Positions 1 to 7,288 of a stretch of 17,982 bases of DNA are shown piece after piece; within the stretch, counting starts at the first letter, position 1; the number at the start of each line of letters is the position of its first letter. The notes beneath the pieces were generated by a model. That model had not been told where the DNA came from. It ran no database searches and worked only from the letters and a program-made list of their open reading frames with translations. Position numbers and translations under genes: made by a program. The DNA comes from Candidatus Colicola coprequi (GTDB lineage: Bacteria > Bacteroidota > Bacteroidia > Bacteroidales > Paludibacteraceae), in assembly GCA_018065765.1 (NCBI GenBank), contig JAGHSR010000104.1, positions 1 to 17,982 on the forward strand, read 5' to 3'.

Positions 1-599
1 CTATCAATATGCCTGTGGCTGAGAGTGAACTACATTACAGCAATCCATTTGAGTTGCTTGTAGCAGTCATGCTTTCGGCTCAGTGTACCGATCGTCGTGT
101 CAACTCTGTGACACCATCACTTTTTGCCGCTTACCCGACTGCTGCCGCCATGGCACAAGCTACCCCAACAGATATATTGTCCTATATCCATTCCGTCAGT
201 TACCCCAACGCCAAAGCGGAACATCTTGTACGGACTGCTCAACGGTTGGTGGATGTGTATGGTGGACAAGTTCCTGATAACATCGATGATTTGCAAACGC
301 TTCCCGGTGTGGGACGCAAAACAGCCAACGTGATATGTGCTGTCATTTGGCAACAACCTACTATGGCGGTGGATACGCATATCTTCCGCATCTCCGAGCG
401 ATTGGGATTGACTCATGACAGCCGATCACCCAGGCAGACCGAAAATACACTGGTACGTTATATCCCAAAACACCTCATTCCCAAGGCTCACCATTGGCTC
501 TTACTGCATGGCAGATATGTATGCACTGCCCGTAAACCACGATGCGAGACTTGTGGCCTCGCATCGTGGTGTGTGTCGTACAACCAAGCGGTGAAATAG
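1..599 (+). CDS. nth: Endonuclease III (DNA glycosylase/AP lyase), 5' end cut by the window edge
   Basis: Base-excision repair enzyme that removes oxidised pyrimidines and cleaves the abasic site. The first ATG in the window is at 9, but the open frame continues upstream to base 1 (codons for I and N precede it). E. coli Nth has about 15 more residues before this point, so the true start probably lies outside the window. Numbering from the ATG at 9: the helix-hairpin-helix LPGVGRKTANV is at 98-108 with catalytic Lys104, the catalytic Asp122 is in VDTHIFR, and a 4Fe-4S cluster signature C-x6-C-x2-C-x5-C is formed by Cys172, 179, 182 and 188. The core is complete, so the protein should be active. 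It is convergent with glyS, with 46 bases between the stops. A 13-bp perfect inverted repeat lies inside the Fe-S codons (536-570). Confidence 0.95.
   Translation, partial: INMPVAESELHYSNPFELLVAVMLSAQCTDRRVNSVTPSLFAAYPTAAAMAQATPTDILSYIHSVSYPNAKAEHLVRTAQRLVDVYGGQVPDNIDDLQTLPGVGRKTANVICAVIWQQPTMAVDTHIFRISERLGLTHDSRSPRQTENTLVRYIPKHLIPKAHHWLLLHGRYVCTARKPRCETCGLASWCVSYNQAVK
536..570. other. 13-bp perfect inverted repeat inside the end of nth
   Basis: Arms ACCACGATGCGAG (536-548) and CTCGCATCGTGGT (558-570) are exact reverse complements around a 9-base loop. The stem covers the codons for the Fe-S cysteines and ends 29 bases before the stop codon region. No T-run follows on either strand, so it is not a classical intrinsic terminator, though it could help separate nth from the convergent glyS. 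Confidence 0.6.
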
Positions 600-645
600 G
601 GGTGCATTGCGTCCCTTGAGTGAACCGTGCATTGTGCAATGGGGA

Positions 646-2196
646 TTATCCCATTATCTTTTTGAACAAATTTTTCATATCCACGGCATCCTTGATAATG
701 CTGTGCAGTTCGCTGATAGCAATGCGATCCTGCTTCATGGTGTCGCGGTAACGCAGTGTGACGCAGTTGTCAGTCAATGTGTCGTGGTCAATCGTGATAC
801 AGAATGGGGTGCCAATGGCATCTTGACGGCGATAGCGTTTGCCGATAGAGTCCTTCTCGTCATAGCTGGTCTTAAAGTCGTATTTGAGCAACTCCATCAC
901 TTCTCTTGCCTTCTCTGGCAGACCATCTTTCTTAACCAACGGCATAACACATGCCTTGATTGGAGCTAATACAGCCGGCAAACTGAGGACAACACGGCTG
1001 TCACCGCCTTCCAACTGCTCTTCGTTGTATGCTGAACACATAATACTCAGGAACATGCGGTCCACACCGATAGAGGTCTCAATAACGTACGGAGTGTAAC
1101 TCTCGTTGAGTTCGGGATCGAAGTACTCAATCTTCTTGCCGGAATATTGAGCATGTTGACTCAAGTCAAAATTGGTGCGTGAGTGAACACCTTCCACTTC
1201 TTTGAATCCGAATGGCATGAGAAACTCAATATCCGTGGCAGCGTTGGCGTAGTGAGCCAGTTTCTCATGGTCGTGGTAGCGATATTTCTCATCGCCCAGT
1301 CCCAGTGCTTTGTGCCATTTAAGTCGCATCTCTTTCCAGTAGCGGAACCACTCCATCTCGGTGCCGGGTTTGACGAAGAACTGCATCTCCATTTGCTCAA
1401 ACTCGCGCATGCGGAACACAAACTGACGTGCTACTATCTCGTTTCGGAAGGCTTTACCAATCTGGGCAATGCCAAATGGAATCTTCATTCGTCCGGTCTT
1501 TTGCACGTTCAGGTAGTTAACAAAAATACCTTGTGCCGTCTCAGGACGGAGATAAATCTTCTGTGCTCCATCCGCTGTAGAACCCATTTCGGTGGAGAAC
1601 ATTAGATTGAATTGCCGAACATCAGTCCAGTTGCGCGTACCGGAAATAGGGCATACGATGCCTTCATCCAATATGATCTGTTTCAATTCATTTAGATCCA
1701 TAGCGTTCATGGCTTGGCTATAACGTTCGTGCAGCGCGTTCCATTTCTCCTGATGTTCCAAAACGCGTGCATTGGTTTGACGAAACATGGCTTCATCGAA
1801 ACTCTCGCCAAAACGTTTACGGGCTTTCTCTACTTCTTTCTCTATTTTTTCTTCTATCTTACCCAACTGGTCTTCTATCAGGACATCAGCACGATAGCGT
1901 TTTTTGCTGTCGCGATTGTCGATCAGAGGGTCATTGAATGCGTCCACATGCCCCGATGCTTTCCATACAGTAGGGTGCATAAAAATAGAAGCATCTATTC
2001 CGACGATGTTTTCGTGCAGCAGCGTCATTGAGTCCCACCAGTAACGCTTGATATTGTTCTTTAGTTCTACACCATTTTGACCGTAGTCATACACGGCACC
2101 CAGTCCGTCGTAGATTTCACTGGACGGGAAAACAAAACCGTACTCCTTGCAGTGAGCGACCATCTTTTTGAAAGTTTCTTCTTGTGTTGCTGCCAT
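646..2196 (-). CDS. glyS: Glycyl-tRNA synthetase, single-chain class II type
   Basis: Charges tRNA-Gly with glycine in the cytoplasm. The 516-residue protein is the homodimeric (eukaryote/archaea-like) form, not the alpha2-beta2 form of E. coli. Visible landmarks: the N-terminal DGLGAVYDYG (30-39), the WKASGHVDAFNDP segment (78-90) typical of the family, a charged, probably helical insertion at about 105-180, RPETAQGIF (217-225), class II motif 2 around FRNEI (250-254), and motif 3 at GVDR (377-380). The C-terminal part from about 400 matches the anticodon-binding domain. The start at 2196 gives the usual N-terminus, and there is no Shine-Dalgarno sequence upstream, as is normal in Bacteroidota. 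The gene lies downstream of the tRNA-Thr terminator and probably has its own promoter at 2238-2268. Confidence 0.96.
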   Translation of the reverse strand: MAATQEETFKKMVAHCKEYGFVFPSSEIYDGLGAVYDYGQNGVELKNNIKRYWWDSMTLLHENIVGIDASIFMHPTVWKASGHVDAFNDPLIDNRDSKKRYRADVLIEDQLGKIEEKIEKEVEKARKRFGESFDEAMFRQTNARVLEHQEKWNALHERYSQAMNAMDLNELKQIILDEGIVCPISGTRNWTDVRQFNLMFSTEMGSTADGAQKIYLRPETAQGIFVNYLNVQKTGRMKIPFGIAQIGKAFRNEIVARQFVFRMREFEQMEMQFFVKPGTEMEWFRYWKEMRLKWHKALGLGDEKYRYHDHEKLAHYANAATDIEFLMPFGFKEVEGVHSRTNFDLSQHAQYSGKKIEYFDPELNESYTPYVIETSIGVDRMFLSIMCSAYNEEQLEGGDSRVVLSLPAVLAPIKACVMPLVKKDGLPEKAREVMELLKYDFKTSYDEKDSIGKRYRRQDAIGTPFCITIDHDTLTDNCVTLRYRDTMKQDRIAISELHSIIKDAVDMKNLFKKIMG

Positions 2197-2237
2197 ATCT
2201 TATAGATGTTTTTGTTATCATTTGTATTAATCTGATG

Positions 2238-2268
2238 CAAAGCGAATGTTGCATTGTATGCTTCCAAA
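2238..2268 (-). promoter_or_regulatory. Probable glyS promoter, with an imperfect -7 box
   Basis: On the minus strand TTTG (2268-2265) is followed after 19 bases by TCGCTTTG (2245-2238), one mismatch from the Bacteroidota -7 consensus TAnnTTTG. Transcription would start near 2231, giving an untranslated leader of about 34 bases. The -33 box falls inside the T-run of the tRNA-Thr terminator, so the two signals are interlocked. Inferred from sequence only. Confidence 0.45.
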
Positions 2269-2297
2269 AAAATAGCAACTCTCTCGAGTCGCTATTT
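2264..2297 (-). terminator. Intrinsic terminator of tRNA-Thr
   Basis: Read on the minus strand, arms AAATAGCGACTC (2297-2286) and GAGTTGCTATTT (2281-2270) form a 12-bp stem with one G-U pair and a GAGA tetraloop. The stem is followed directly by more T residues, to 2266. It starts 4 bases after the tRNA 3' end, so it should end the single-tRNA transcript before glyS. Confidence 0.85.
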
Positions 2298-2301
2298 CTT
2301 G

Positions 2302-2374
<73 letters not shown>

Positions 2375-2407
2375 CAACGCTGCAGCTCTTCTTACGAAAA
2401 GCGGGTG

Positions 2408-2439
2408 CAAAGGTACGATATTTTTTTGATAGCACCAAA
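2408..2439 (-). promoter_or_regulatory. tRNA-Thr promoter (Bacteroidota -33/-7)
   Basis: On the minus strand TTTG (2439-2436), 20 bases, then TACCTTTG (2415-2408), a perfect TAnnTTTG box. The predicted start near 2401 gives a 5' leader of about 27 bases. The box and the bases after it lie in a 20-base block (2397-2416) found unchanged upstream of tRNA-Gln (8080-8099). The -33 box is only 4 bases from the -33 box of the divergent plus-strand promoter. Confidence 0.8.
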
Positions 2440-2443
2440 TTTT

Positions 2444-2475
2444 TTTGCATAATTCGACAAAAAACCTTACCTTTG
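2444..2475 (+). promoter_or_regulatory. Promoter of the T9SS plug gene
   Basis: TTTG (2444-2447), 20 bases, then TACCTTTG (2468-2475), a perfect Bacteroidota match. It is divergent from the tRNA-Thr promoter, with the -33 boxes almost touching in an A/T-rich stretch. The predicted transcription start (about 2480-2483) is only a few bases before the ATG at 2485, so the mRNA should be nearly leaderless. Confidence 0.75.
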
Positions 2476-2484
2476 CATGTGCAA

Positions 2485-3813
2485 ATGAAAAAAATGTTGC
2501 TTATATTGTTTTCTCTGTTTGCAATTGCTCCCCTTTGGGCGCAATATGTTACGCAAACATTCACTCCATCTATCAAAACGCTGCGTGTGCATTATGCCTC
2601 CCCCGTGCCCGATGAACCTCCGCTTGAAAATATGCCCTATCGGCCTTACCTTGTTCTTCCCTCATCCGGTGTCATCACCGAGCAGGGCGATGCCAATGAG
2701 CATGTGCTTGAGATCAGTTTTGACGAGATGAGCCACGATGTCCATCAGTACACCTATCGTCTCCACCACTTGAATGCAGATTATTGTGAGAGCGATTTAA
2801 CCAGTCAAGAGTACGTGTCCGGCTTTACTACAGCGGATATTGTCGATTATGAACATTCATTGAATACACAACGAAACTACACACATTATCGCTTTACGTT
2901 GCCATCAGAAGATATGCATCTTACCGCCAGCGGACTATATGCCGTGCGTATTTACGAAGACGGGAATCCGGATAATGTGGTAGCAACGGTTGTCTTTGCG
3001 GTTGTTGAACCCCAAGTGGATATAGTAGGTTCTGTTACCAGTCACACGATACAGGAAATCAATGGCCGTTATCAGCAATTGGATCTTTCTGTCTCACGTC
3101 AGTCGTCTCTCGCCTCTCGTCAGTCGTCAGCTAATATGGCAGGTGACTATTTTGTTGTTGTTCGTCAAAACGATCGTATTGACAATCAGGTTTTTGCGCC
3201 TAAACCTTCCTATATAGAGGCTAATTGCCTTCGATGGCATAATCATGGAGCACTTATCTTCGAGGGAGGAAATGAGTATCGACATCTGGACATCTATTCC
3301 ACTTATTATGCGGGATACAATGTTGACCGTATTCGCTTTGACCGCAATGATTACCATGCTTTTCTGCTGGCGGATGATGTGCGTACAAGTTCTTTGTATA
3401 TCCATGAGTATGATACGGATGGACAACTGCTCATCAATGCAGAACGAACCGATTTTGATGATACCGAGGCGGAATACATGTGGGTTCATTGGTTCTTACC
3501 GATGGCAGAACCCATTCGAGATGGTGCTATCTATATAGGTGGAGATGTGTTTGGCAATCGACTCGCGTTGCAAAATCGTATGCTCTACGACAACGAACGG
3601 CATTGCTACTACCTCAATGCACTTCTCAAACAAGGAGCGTACGACTATCAGTATTGGCATGTGCCTACGGCTACTCAACAAAAAATAACCCTTCAAACGA
3701 TAGAAGGGTCTCACCACGAGACAGAAAATTGTTATACTGTCTATGTGTATTTCCGACCGTTTGGTAGCCGTGCAGACCGCTTAGTCGGTTTGCGAAATAT
3801 CCTGTCACGATAA
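2485..3813 (+). CDS. Type IX secretion system plug protein (DUF5103 family)
   Basis: A 442-residue exported protein of the DUF5103 family, whose Flavobacterium member is the Plug that seals the SprA outer-membrane translocon of the type IX system. The start is placed at 2485, not at the in-frame ATG at 2254, because the longer version would run through tRNA-Thr antisense and the promoter ends at 2475. From 2485 the protein begins with a clear Sec signal peptide (MKKMLLILFSLFAIAPLWAQ, cleavage after AQ or WA). Family features are EHVLEISFDEMSHDVHQYTY, HLNADYCESDLTSQEYVSGF and GLYAVRIYEDG in the first domain, and the VVVRQNDRIDNQ segment in the second. Between them sits a Ser/Arg/Gln-rich stretch encoded by a 7-base tandem repeat. 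The 3' end is convergent with the DUF4924 gene. Role assigned by family resemblance. Confidence 0.85.
   Translation: MKKMLLILFSLFAIAPLWAQYVTQTFTPSIKTLRVHYASPVPDEPPLENMPYRPYLVLPSSGVITEQGDANEHVLEISFDEMSHDVHQYTYRLHHLNADYCESDLTSQEYVSGFTTADIVDYEHSLNTQRNYTHYRFTLPSEDMHLTASGLYAVRIYEDGNPDNVVATVVFAVVEPQVDIVGSVTSHTIQEINGRYQQLDLSVSRQSSLASRQSSANMAGDYFVVVRQNDRIDNQVFAPKPSYIEANCLRWHNHGALIFEGGNEYRHLDIYSTYYAGYNVDRIRFDRNDYHAFLLADDVRTSSLYIHEYDTDGQLLINAERTDFDDTEAEYMWVHWFLPMAEPIRDGAIYIGGDVFGNRLALQNRMLYDNERHCYYLNALLKQGAYDYQYWHVPTATQQKITLQTIEGSHHETENCYTVYVYFRPFGSRADRLVGLRNILSR
3092..3130. repeat. Seven-base tandem repeat inside the T9SS plug gene
   Basis: Five heptads in a row, TCTCACG, TCAGTCG, TCTCTCG, CCTCTCG and TCAGTCG, then a partial TCAG. 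They encode SRQSSLASRQSS-like sequence in an inter-domain linker. On the minus strand the unit reads CGACTGA, so it contains a TGA like the intergenic heptads further right. In the coding direction no frame has a stop. Confidence 0.75.
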
Positions 3814-3823
3814 ACAGGATATT
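3796..3823. terminator. Hairpin between convergent genes, possible bidirectional terminator
   Basis: Arms AATATCCTGT (3796-3805) and ACAGGATATT (3814-3823) form a perfect 10-bp stem with an 8-base loop. The loop holds the stop of the T9SS plug gene, and the second arm includes part of the stop of the DUF4924 gene. There is no T-run on either side, so termination strength is uncertain. Confidence 0.45.
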
Positions 3824-4280
3824 ACTCCTCAATGTTCCTGTCGTAATAGGTCTTGCTCAGAAAACGCAATAGTTGTGTTGCATCGTGTATGACGATATTG
3901 GTTTCCTCGCTGATTTCGATTTGTTGCAGGCGTAGCATCATTGTCTGGTAGAGTAGGGTAAGGCATGCCTCTATGTCAGACATTGTGGGACAATCCGTCT
4001 TGGATTTCAGTATATTCAATTGCGGTTCTATATGGATGATAGCAGCCTTGTAAGGAGCTTCTGTTTCCAGCAATTCCTCGTGCAAATCTTCCATTTCAGA
4101 GAGGGCTATCTTGGCTAAATCCAAATGCCCCTCCTCTGCGATGCCTTCTTCGTGCATCATCATGAGCAAGTCCATCAGTTCTTGGCTTTCAGCCGCTTTT
4201 TCAGGGAAGGCACGTAAGTAATCCTCTAATTGCCAGAGATATAGGATATATTCGGCTATGTTTTCTTTTTTGCTTTTCAT
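3822..4280 (-). CDS. DUF4924 family protein
   Basis: A 152-residue acidic, mostly helical cytoplasmic protein with no signal peptide or membrane segment. The N-terminal KKENIAEYILYLWQLEDYLRA and the helical pattern (LMMMHEEGIAEEGHL, then a pair of long helices) match the Bacteroidota family DUF4924 as I remember it. Its function is unknown. It follows the S4 protein gene by 18 bases and is probably co-transcribed with it. Those 18 bases hold a C8-A8 homopolymer tract that touches the start codon, an unusual setting for initiation. An internal alternative start is not obvious because the family signature begins right at the N-terminus. Confidence 0.7.
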   Translation of the reverse strand: MKSKKENIAEYILYLWQLEDYLRAFPEKAAESQELMDLLMMMHEEGIAEEGHLDLAKIALSEMEDLHEELLETEAPYKAAIIHIEPQLNILKSKTDCPTMSDIEACLTLLYQTMMLRLQQIEISEETNIVIHDATQLLRFLSKTYYDRNIEE

Positions 4281-4296
4281 TTTTTTTTGGGGGGGG
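4281..4296 (-). repeat. Homopolymer tract C8-A8 directly before a start codon
   Basis: Read on the minus strand, eight C residues (4296-4289) and eight A residues (4288-4281) lead straight into the ATG at 4280-4278. Both runs are long enough for slipped-strand length change. A change would alter the distance and base content just before the DUF4924 start without touching any codon. Confidence 0.8.
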
Positions 4297-4298
4297 TA

Positions 4299-4742
4299 TT
4301 AGTTATCTAGATTTTCTATATCTTCTAGATTATCTAGATCATCTAAATCATCTAGATTGTCTAAATAATAATCATCACTGATAAATTGTTCGATTTCGCG
4401 TCTGTCTTTTTTGGTTGGACGTCCTGCGCCGCGGTCACGCCCGTTTTGTCCTGCCAATCGTGCCAACTCCAGTAGTTCCAACTGATCCTTGGCAGTGATG
4501 TCGCGCAGGTAATCGGGAACTAACTTGGCTCCTAATCGGTTCTCGCTCAAACGCAACACCTCGTACGTGTAGGTGATAGGCCCCTTGCGGACGGAAAATT
4601 TATTACCAATCTCAAACGTCCTACTGGGTTTGAGTTCTGTGCCGTTCATTGTAACCCGCCCTTTTTTGCAGGCGTCAGTAGCAATACTGCGGGTCTTGTA
4701 AATCCGCATGGCAAATAGGTATTTATCTACTCGTACCGACAT
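4299..4742 (-). CDS. S4-domain RNA-binding protein, Hsp15 (HslR) family, with repetitive acidic tail
   Basis: A 147-residue protein. The N-terminal S4 domain is clear: RVDKYLFAMRIYKTRSIATD at 4-23, then CKKGRVTMNG, as in Hsp15. Hsp15 of E. coli binds stalled 50S subunits that carry nascent chains after heat shock. Residues about 95-120 are basic (GRDRGAGRPTKKDRREIEQF), the typical second part of the Bacteroidota form. The last 21 residues are seven (L/I)-(D/E)-(D/N) triplets encoded by a 9-base tandem repeat, giving a strongly acidic tail not expected of Hsp15. The start at 4742 overlaps the upstream sulfatase-fold gene by 20 bases, which suggests translational coupling. The exact biological role in this organism is inferred from the family. 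Confidence 0.85.
   Translation of the reverse strand: MSVRVDKYLFAMRIYKTRSIATDACKKGRVTMNGTELKPSRTFEIGNKFSVRKGPITYTYEVLRLSENRLGAKLVPDYLRDITAKDQLELLELARLAGQNGRDRGAGRPTKKDRREIEQFISDDYYLDNLDDLDDLDNLEDIENLDN
4302..4364 (-). repeat. Nine-base tandem repeat encoding an (L-D-D/N)7 tail
   Basis: Seven 9-base units, mostly CTAGATGAT/CTAGATAAT variants, run up to the stop codon of the S4 protein gene. The unit length is a multiple of three, so copy-number change would lengthen or shorten the acidic tail without a frameshift. Confidence 0.85.
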
Positions 4743-6702
4743 GAACTGCTTCGTTTTCGATGGTTAATCTATTGTCAATCATTCGATTGACGTATTGTTG
4801 TATGTATGCCTGCAAATACGTGACCATGCTTTCCGTTTCTTTGGATGGCAAGTGGGCTATGTTGTGTTGCAGCAGAGGATCTATCTGATGATTATAAACT
4901 CCTGTAATCATAGTTCCATCCCACTGAACAAGCAACGAGTCCGACAAGATTTGATAGACGGGGTTGTTGTAGCAGATAGCGTAAGGATGGCTTTTGGGCT
5001 TGGTTAGGCAGTTCTCTCCAAATGCAAAGTAGGGCTGATTATACTGCACGAACTCCAATACGGATGGCATGATGTCTGTCTGCGAAACGACACTGGTTGT
5101 GTCGTACCACCCATCTTGTTGCGGTTGGTAGAAAGCGATGGGCACTTCGTACACTCCCTTAGCTGTATTGTAAACCGAGTGCGAGAGTTGATTGGTGTGG
5201 TCAGCAGTAATAACAAACAGAGTATGGTCGTACCATGACTGTGTCTGTGCGTATTCAAAAAACTTCCGCAGCGCGTGGTCGCTATACCCGATACACGAAT
5301 GGATAGGTTGGTTCCCCTGAGGGAAAGTATCGTTGTATATGGCAGGAACTCTAAACGGGTGATGACTGCTGGCAGTAAAGATAGCGGTCATAAACGGCTC
5401 TGGCATTGCTGACATGGTCTGTGCATAATACTGCAAGAACTCTTCGTCCCAAATAGCCCAAGTACCATCAAACGATTGGGTGTCATGTGTTTGACTTTGG
5501 TACTCATTCATCCCATAGTAGCGGTCAAATCCTGCACTGCGCGCATAGGCTTGAAATCCCATTGATCCATTGGGCGCGCCGTGAAAAAAGGCTGTGTTGT
5601 ACCCTTTTTGTTTGAGGCATGCAGCTATCGAAGATACAGCATTGGTGCTATAGGGCGATACAATATAAGGTTCGATCAGCATCGGAATGGATGACAAAAT
5701 AGATGGCATGGCATCGATGCTTTTTCTGCCACTTGCATACGAGTGTTTATAGGTAGTGCTGTGGCAAAGCAGTGAGTCCAAAAATGGGGTGAAACCTTGA
5801 TAGTTCCCGTCATCCAAATGATGGTTGTAAAAACCAAAATACTCCTTAGAAAACGATTCCAATATCAGCACCACCACATTCGTAGCAGTATTTGTGGTTC
5901 GTTCCGGCACTGCTGATGCGTTGTGGTGTATCGGGGTCATGATCTGGCTGAGGGTTGGTTCGTCGTAGTAATTCGCCCGCTGATAGACTTGCCCCTCCGT
6001 ACTACGCATTATGGCAAATGGCGTGTTCAGTATGAGTATGGTCTCGCGTGGAGTATTGGCATACTGCATGGCGTTGCTCAGGGTGATAGGACGTGTATAG
6101 GCTCCAAATCCCCCGCGAATGCCTATCACGACCATGTATATACTCAGACACAGTATGACTGTTTCCACAGGGTAGTAGATGGCTGTTGGGGCATAGTTTT
6201 CCACTTGTGGTTTGCGTGTCAGCAAAATGAGCGCGACAACCGCTATTATCCAAAATAGCGCCACATACCAATACTCTACTACAGAATCCATGAAGATGGT
6301 GAATAGGTTGTTGTCGTTGTTAAATTCGGAGAAGAAGGTGATAGTGGTTCGCTTGTCGGAAAAACGGGCATAGACGGTGTCACACGCATTGCAAAACATC
6401 CCGATGATATTGGGTATCCAATACAACCACAGCGTGATTGTTTGGTAGGTTGGATTGGCACGCCAATGATAGGGCAGAGGCAGCAAGGTTAGGAGCAAAT
6501 AGACGGAACTCAAGTATAGAATGGCTGTGAGGTCAAATCGCATTCCGCCTAAGCACATCTCCAATAGGTGTGCTCCACTGACATTGGGAAACATATCCAT
6601 GTTGATGAGATAGAAGAACAACCGCATGATGGTGTAAATTCCCATCATGAGCATTAGGTTGCATGCTGCCACCGTGCACGGATGATTCCAAATCTTTCTC
6701 AT
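4723..6702 (-). CDS. Membrane sulfatase-fold protein, LTA synthase family
   Basis: A 659-residue inner-membrane enzyme of the alkaline phosphatase superfamily, close to lipoteichoic acid synthase/phosphoglycerol transferase proteins. Residues 1-200 carry about five hydrophobic segments (about 12-33, 57-76, 88-104, 143-161, 180-196). The catalytic domain follows on the periplasmic side. NVVVLILESFSKEYFG (275-290) gives the first metal ligand Glu282. SGRKSIDAMPSIL (324-336) holds the likely nucleophile Ser328, a position where LtaS has Thr. SSHHPFRVP is at 445-453, and ITADHTNQL (498-506) gives the metal ligands Asp501-His502. In Gram-negative Bacteroidota the substrate is unknown; transfer of phosphoglycerol or a similar head group to an envelope glycan or lipid is a guess. 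It lies 17 bases after pth. Confidence 0.85.
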   Translation of the reverse strand: MRKIWNHPCTVAACNLMLMMGIYTIMRLFFYLINMDMFPNVSGAHLLEMCLGGMRFDLTAILYLSSVYLLLTLLPLPYHWRANPTYQTITLWLYWIPNIIGMFCNACDTVYARFSDKRTTITFFSEFNNDNNLFTIFMDSVVEYWYVALFWIIAVVALILLTRKPQVENYAPTAIYYPVETVILCLSIYMVVIGIRGGFGAYTRPITLSNAMQYANTPRETILILNTPFAIMRSTEGQVYQRANYYDEPTLSQIMTPIHHNASAVPERTTNTATNVVVLILESFSKEYFGFYNHHLDDGNYQGFTPFLDSLLCHSTTYKHSYASGRKSIDAMPSILSSIPMLIEPYIVSPYSTNAVSSIAACLKQKGYNTAFFHGAPNGSMGFQAYARSAGFDRYYGMNEYQSQTHDTQSFDGTWAIWDEEFLQYYAQTMSAMPEPFMTAIFTASSHHPFRVPAIYNDTFPQGNQPIHSCIGYSDHALRKFFEYAQTQSWYDHTLFVITADHTNQLSHSVYNTAKGVYEVPIAFYQPQQDGWYDTTSVVSQTDIMPSVLEFVQYNQPYFAFGENCLTKPKSHPYAICYNNPVYQILSDSLLVQWDGTMITGVYNHQIDPLLQHNIAHLPSKETESMVTYLQAYIQQYVNRMIDNRLTIENEAVHVGTSR

Positions 6703-6719
6703 CGCGGATGATTGACAAA

Positions 6720-7286
6720 CTATTTCCCGTTAAACAAATTCATTGTTTTTTCTATCCCTTGCAGACAAAACGATGGGATGATCTGCTTGATTATTTCCAT
6801 CCGGTCGGGTAGGAGTTGGCTCTCCTGCTCTGTCCATTGTCCCAGTACGAAGTTGATTTGTGTACCGCGTGTGTACTCATTCCCTATACCGAAGCGTACA
6901 CGCGCGTAGTTTTCGCTGCACAACACTTGCTGAATATGCCCCAGACCATTATGCCCTCCATTGCTCCCTTGTTTGCGAATGCGGATAGTGCCAAAGGGTA
7001 GGTTCAAGTCATCCACCAGCACCAATAGGTTCTCCAAGGGAATGTTCTCCTGCTGCATCCAGTATCGAACGGCGTTGCCGCTTAGGTTCATGAATGTGGA
7101 TGGTTTAAGTAGCACAAGTTCAGCATTCTTGATACGACCTTTGCCTACAAAGCCGTAGCGTTTATCCTCAAAAGCAATGTTGGACGCCTCGGCAAAAGCG
7201 TCCAACATCTTGAAACCTATGTTATGTCGGGTGTTGGTGTACTCGTCACCGATGTTTCCGAGCCCAACAATTAGGTATTTAGCCAT
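6720..7286 (-). CDS. pth: Peptidyl-tRNA hydrolase
   Basis: Releases peptides from prematurely dissociated peptidyl-tRNA in the cytoplasm, recycling tRNA. At 188 residues it is of normal length. All active-site positions of the family are visible: Asn11 in GLGNIG, the catalytic His21 in TRHNIGF, Asn67 in STFMNLSG, Asp92 in VDDLNLPFG, and Asn113 in GSNGGHNGLGH. It starts 2 bases after the rplY stop, a conserved rplY-pth pairing in many bacteria, so the two should be translated from one mRNA. The sulfatase-fold gene follows at 17 bases. Confidence 0.97.
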   Translation of the reverse strand: MAKYLIVGLGNIGDEYTNTRHNIGFKMLDAFAEASNIAFEDKRYGFVGKGRIKNAELVLLKPSTFMNLSGNAVRYWMQQENIPLENLLVLVDDLNLPFGTIRIRKQGSNGGHNGLGHIQQVLCSENYARVRFGIGNEYTRGTQINFVLGQWTEQESQLLPDRMEIIKQIIPSFCLQGIEKTMNLFNGK

Positions 7287-7288
7287 TT

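Noticed and set aside
600..645. Terminator between nth and glyS
   Set aside because: Only short, weak inverted repeats (CATTG/CAATG with a 2-base gap) and no T-run on either strand.
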